Part shown: in pieces, positions 13,399 to 16,804 of the stretch
Numbering within the stretch: the stretch's first letter is position 1
How the letters are laid out: every line of letters begins with the position of its first letter
Assembly: GCA_017407375.1 (NCBI GenBank)
Contig: JAFQWT010000069.1
Coordinates: forward strand, 1 to 16,804
Reading direction: 5' to 3'
DNA from: Clostridia bacterium
GTDB taxonomy: Bacteria > Bacillota > Clostridia > Oscillospirales > CAG-272
DNA length: 16,804 nt
Program-made: the position numbers and the translations under genes
The notes under the pieces: generated by a model
Told to the model about the DNA's origin: nothing
Database searches by the model: none
The model's input: the letters and a program-made list of their open reading frames with translations, nothing else

Positions 13399-13411
13399 GT
13401 TATTTTATAAT
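13383..13411 (+). promoter_or_regulatory. Consensus promoter of the SbcD/SbcC-like operon
   Basis: TTGACA (13383-13388) and TATAAT (13406-13411) are perfect hexamers 17 bp apart. The two divergent -35 boxes (this and the HAD promoter) are only 20 bp apart. Confidence 0.9.
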
Positions 13412-13443
13412 ATAGGGTAGTAAGAAGGAAAGGAAACCGTGCC

Positions 13444-14510
13444 ATGAAGCTGATCCATACCGCCGACCTGCACCTCGGCGCACAAAGCACCACGCACTTT
13501 CAAAACACCGTGGCGCGGCGGCGCCGCCTTGAGCTGCTTGGCACCTTTGCCGCCATTGCGGAGCTTGCCGTGCGTGAGGGGGCGGCGGCCGTCCTGATCG
13601 CGGGGGACCTCTTTGACACCGCGCGCCCCTCCGCCGAGACGGTGAATTACGTGATCGGCACGGTGAAAAAAACGCCCGACGTACGCTTCTTCTGTCTGCC
13701 CGGCAACCATGACGGCGGCACCTTCCCCGACGTGCCCCTGCCCGAAAATCTTGTGGTCTTTGGCACGGAGTGGAGCGCCATACGCTCGGTGACGTCGATA
13801 TTTACGGCATCTCGCCCGTGGGGGCGATCCCCTACGAGGCCCTCACGCCCGATAAGGACAGAAAAAACGTGGTGCTCCTGCACGGCGCTATCCAAAAGGG
13901 CGGCAAGGGCGGGGCGGGGACGGTGGTCCTTTCCCGCCTTACGGGGCGGGGCATCGATTACCTGGCCCTTGGCCACTACCACAGCCATACCGCCGCCCCC
14001 CTGGATGAGCGCGGCCTCTACGCCTATGCGGGCACACCCGCGGGGCGCGGCTTTGACGAGACGGGAGACTGCGGCGTTCTTATCCTCGACACCGACGACC
14101 TCTCGCGGCCGCCCGTTTTCCGCTCGGTCGGGGCACGGCGGGTCGAGATCGTGGAGGCCGACCTTACGGGCGCTGTGGCCCTCACCGACGTTGAGGACGC
14201 CGTCCGCCGTGCCGTGGCTCCCCTCTCCGAGGAGAGCATCGTGCGTGTGGTCCTGACGGGGGCCCTCCCCCCCGAGGCGCCGCGGCGGGACACCGTGTAT
14301 CTTGACGGCCTTCTCCGTGACCGCTTTTACCACTGTGAGACGGTGGACAAGACCCGTCTCCTGCTTGACCCCGCCTCCTACGAGGGGAGCGTTTCCCTGA
14401 AGGGGGAGTTCATCCGCCGTGTCAAGGCCTCCGCCCTTGCGGAGGATGCGCGTGACGCCGTGATCGCCGCGGGGCTTTCTGCCCTGCGCGGAGAGGAGAT
14501 ACCGCTATGA
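13444..14510 (+). pseudogene. sbcD: SbcD/Mre11-like nuclease interrupted by an apparent 1-nt frameshift
   Basis: This would be a metallophosphoesterase-family DNA exo/endonuclease subunit that works with the ATPase encoded next. The first part (from ATG 13444) has motifs HTADLHLG (D8, H10), AGDLFD (D55) and GNHD (N88-D90) up to FGTEW (110). The frame that matches the family then shifts by -1 near 13771-13775: the continuation reads ERHTLGDVDIYGIS and carries VVLLHGAI (H147) and LALGHYHSH (H178, H180) to TGA 14510. Restoring one G (TGGAG to TGGGAG) gives a continuous protein of 355 residues. There is no slippery heptamer, so a deletion mutation or an assembly error is more likely than programmed frameshifting. 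If real, the first product lacks the last metal ligands. Its stop overlaps the next ATG (ATGA). Confidence 0.85.
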
Positions 14511-16804
14511 AGCTCGTCTCCTGTACCATTGCCGCCTTTGGCGGCACCACCGACCGCGAGTACCGCTTTCATGACGCCATCACCGAGATCCGTGAGGATA
14601 ACGGTGCCGGAAAATCCACGCTGGCGGGCTTTTTGAAGGTGATGCTTTACGGCCTTGACGGCACGGCAAAGCAAAGTCTTCTCGAAAACGATCTTAAATT
14701 TTACGCCCCCTTTGCGGGCGGGCGCTTCGGCGGCTCGCTCACCTTTCTTAAGGAGGGGCGCGAGTACCGCCTGGAGCGTTATTTCGAGCGGCGGGGCACC
14801 ACAGGTGTTGACGAGACCCTGCGCCTTGTGGACACGCTGTCGGGAAAGGCCGTGCCGCTTCCCGAGGGGCCCGTCGGCAAGCTCCTTTTCGGTGTGGATG
14901 CCGACTCCTTCCTCCGTACGGTCTACCTGACGCCGCGCTTTACCCCGCGGGAGGGGAGCACCCCCGTGGGCATCACGGCAAAGCTCAACGACCTGGCGGG
15001 CGAGGTGTTTGACCTTGACCGCTTCCCGGGGGCGCTGGAGGCCTTAGACAAGCGCCGCACCGAGCTGAAGCTCCGCCGTGGGCAGGGCGGGCGGCTTGCC
15101 GATGCCGAGGAGCGCCGCCGCGCCCTCCTTGACGAGATACGAGAGGCCGAGGCCGCCGAAAACGGCGCGGCCGCCGCCGAGGAGAGCGCCGTGGCCGCCC
15201 GCCGTGAGGCCGAGGAGCTGGACGCCTTTCATACCGAGGCCGAGGCGGCCCTCCGTGAGGCCACGCGTCACGCCGAGGAGATCCGCGTGCGGGAGAGCCG
15301 CCGTGCCGAGCTGACGGCGGCCCTGACCCGTGAGGAGGGGCGCCTTGCCGTGGTCTGCGAGCACTTTGAGGGGGCGGCCCCCGCCGAGGCGGCGCTTGCC
15401 GAGCTTTCGACCCTTTGGGGACGGGTGTGCGCCGTGGAGGACGAGGCCAAAAGGGCCGAGGACGCCCTCCGCTCCTCCCTCTCCGAAAAGGAGGCCGAGC
15501 GCCTGAACGCCCTGGCCGAGGAGCGCGACAAAACAAAAACATTACTTTACAATTCCGAGGCGGCAGATGAGAAAACTGCGGGGAGAGTGTCTTTCTTTAC
15601 CCCCGTGGCGATTCTCTCCCTGCTTCTCCTTCTTTTGGGTGCGGTGACCACGGCCTTCTTTCTCCCCTTAGGGCTTTGCCTCCTCCTTCTCGGGGCCGGT
15701 GCGCTTACCGCTGCGTGCCTTTCCTACACCAAAAGAAAAGCGGCGGCGGCAAAGACCGCCGAGGAGGCCAAGGCGGCCACCGCCGAGCGCGAGGCGCTCA
15801 TGCAGTCACTCCGCAAGGCCGAGGCCGAGCTTGCCGAGGCGCTCCGCCGCGCAGGGCTCCCCGAGGACGGGCGCCCCGTCCGTGAGGTGGTGGCCGAGGC
15901 CGTGGCGCTCTGCCGTTTGCAGGCCGGGCAGTCGGCCGCCCTCCGCGAGAATGCCGAGGCACTCCGCCGTGTGCTTGCCGAGGCGCTCTCCCACTTCCAT
16001 CGGCTACCGACCGACCCCGCCGAGGCGATCGTGCGGCTGCGCGCGCTGGTGACCGAGGCGCACACCCTGGAATTCTCGATCAGGGAAAAGCGGGAGGCAT
16101 TGGCCGCCCTGCCACCCGCCGAGAAGACGGCGGACGGCGCCCTCCTTTCCCAGCTGCGGGTCAAGAGCGAGGCCCTCCGCGCCCGCGCGACCGAGGCGCA
16201 CCGCCGGGCGGCCGAGCTTACCGCCAGGGCGGAGGAGCTGCGGCGCCGCGCCGCGGGCCTTGAGGATGCGCGCGATGCGCTCGCGGCTACCGAGTGGGAG
16301 ATCTGCGACCTTACCGAGCGCGTGAAGCTTTTGGATGCGGCCATCGCCCATCTGAAGGCGGCCAAGGAGGCGCTGGAGGAGCGCCACCTGACGGGAGTGC
16401 GCGAGGCGTTTGACCGCTATCTCCGCGCGCTTTCCGAGAAAAGCGGCCTGTGCCTTACGGTCGACCGCAGCCTGAACGTCAGCTTCCTTACGCAGGGAGA
16501 GGGGCACAGCGCCCTCCACCTCAGCGCGGGTCTTGCCGCCCTTGTCTCGCTTTGCCTGCGCTTTGCCCTCACCGACTGCCTCTATCCCGAGGAGCGACCG
16601 CCCATGATCCTTGACGACCCCTTTGTGATGCTGGACGAGGGAAACCTTGCCATTGCCAAGGACCTCCTCCATCACCTGGCCAAGGACCGTCAGATCATCT
16701 ACCTGACCTGCCACCCCTCGCGCTCGGTCGTCCGAGAAAAAAGAGCAACCGCGGTTGCTCTTTTTTCGTGCGGGCCGCGGTCGGGAATGAGGAGCTCCCG
16801 AGCA
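14507..16804 (+). CDS. SbcC/Rad50-like ATPase with a central transmembrane hairpin (3' end outside window)
   Basis: The frame is open from ATG 14507 to the window end (766 codons). The N-terminus MKLVSCTIAAFGG leads to a Walker A, REDNGAGKST (29-38), whose first Gly is Glu; I recall similar ExNGxGKST loops in clostridial SbcC/YhaN-like proteins. Coiled coil spans about 175-345 and 409-630. Between them is a hydrophobic pair, about 365-384 and 386-405, that reads as a membrane hairpin; no CxxC zinc hook is visible. The C-terminal head has signature HLSAG (671-675), Walker B MILDDPF (700-706), VMLDE and the H-loop LTCHPS (733-738). It would cycle ATP to drive its nuclease partner on DNA, possibly at the membrane as proposed by the hairpin. 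The frame passes through a perfect terminator palindrome (16737-16766), so the true C-terminus is uncertain. Confidence 0.87.
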   Translation, partial: MKLVSCTIAAFGGTTDREYRFHDAITEIREDNGAGKSTLAGFLKVMLYGLDGTAKQSLLENDLKFYAPFAGGRFGGSLTFLKEGREYRLERYFERRGTTGVDETLRLVDTLSGKAVPLPEGPVGKLLFGVDADSFLRTVYLTPRFTPREGSTPVGITAKLNDLAGEVFDLDRFPGALEALDKRRTELKLRRGQGGRLADAEERRRALLDEIREAEAAENGAAAAEESAVAARREAEELDAFHTEAEAALREATRHAEEIRVRESRRAELTAALTREEGRLAVVCEHFEGAAPAEAALAELSTLWGRVCAVEDEAKRAEDALRSSLSEKEAERLNALAEERDKTKTLLYNSEAADEKTAGRVSFFTPVAILSLLLLLLGAVTTAFFLPLGLCLLLLGAGALTAACLSYTKRKAAAAKTAEEAKAATAEREALMQSLRKAEAELAEALRRAGLPEDGRPVREVVAEAVALCRLQAGQSAALRENAEALRRVLAEALSHFHRLPTDPAEAIVRLRALVTEAHTLEFSIREKREALAALPPAEKTADGALLSQLRVKSEALRARATEAHRRAAELTARAEELRRRAAGLEDARDALAATEWEICDLTERVKLLDAAIAHLKAAKEALEERHLTGVREAFDRYLRALSEKSGLCLTVDRSLNVSFLTQGEGHSALHLSAGLAALVSLCLRFALTDCLYPEERPPMILDDPFVMLDEGNLAIAKDLLHHLAKDRQIIYLTCHPSRSVVREKRATAVALFSCGPRSGMRSSRA
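16737..16766. terminator. Perfect 30-bp palindromic terminator inside the open frame
   Basis: AAAAAAGAGCAACC (16737-16750) is the exact reverse complement of GGTTGCTCTTTTTT (16753-16766), with T6 on both strands. It lies 12 nt after the codons for HPSRS, where SbcC-like proteins usually end soon, yet no in-frame stop precedes it. Confidence 0.85.

Noticed and set aside
13760..13780. Programmed -1 frameshift in the SbcD-like gene
   Set aside because: No X-XXY-YYZ slippery sequence or downstream pseudoknot is apparent; a lost G is the simplest explanation.

Overview
The window is high-GC DNA (my impression is about 60% or more) from a Gram-positive-type anaerobe, most likely an uncultivated gut member of the Clostridia. 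The grounds are an NAD-linked trimeric [FeFe]-hydrogenase operon, strong AGGAGG-type ribosome binding sites, SigA-like promoters with 17-bp spacers and often extended -10 boxes, and an L10-leader/rplJ/rplL unit of Firmicutes type. The lineage is an inference; no rRNA or other definitive marker is present.

Layout. 1-363: C-terminus of an unrecognised protein, closed by a strong UUCG terminator. 523-4743: promoter and hydC-hydB-hydA, a complete electron-bifurcating-type [FeFe]-hydrogenase. A hairpin with only a weak U tract separates it from a pyridoxamine/pyridoxal kinase (4801-5631) that has no visible promoter of its own. A bidirectional terminator (5643-5688) divides this from the leftward dut-PHP phosphatase pair (6865-5702). 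Divergent from dut, across a 21-bp palindrome, is a MATE exporter (7056-8474). 8475-8913 is a 439-bp gene-free stretch packed with hairpin terminators and a 145-bp tandem repeat, lying between the convergent MATE gene and the leftward rplJ-rplL unit (9888-8914). That unit has a consensus promoter, an UP-like element and an L10-type leader with an attenuator. A second leftward MATE exporter (11503-10112) is divergent from an AEC-family transporter (11679-12623). A bidirectional terminator separates the latter from a leftward HAD phosphatase (13303-12656). Divergent from it is a rightward nuclease/ATPase pair: an SbcD-like nuclease (13444-14510) broken by an apparent 1-nt frameshift, and an SbcC/Rad50-like ATPase (14507 to the window edge) with an apparent transmembrane hairpin in the middle of its coiled coil.

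How it fits together. The hydrogenase operon would re-oxidise NADH and reduced ferredoxin during fermentation with release of H2. dut, the HAD phosphatase and the nuclease/ATPase pair are housekeeping or genome-maintenance functions, and the transporters are ordinary accessory genes. The least ordinary items are the 145-bp terminator-bearing tandem repeat, the Rad50-like ATPase with a membrane hairpin in place of a visible zinc hook (and a reading frame that runs through a perfect terminator palindrome), and the frameshift in its partner nuclease. I see no CRISPR array, tRNA, rRNA, insertion sequence or integrase.
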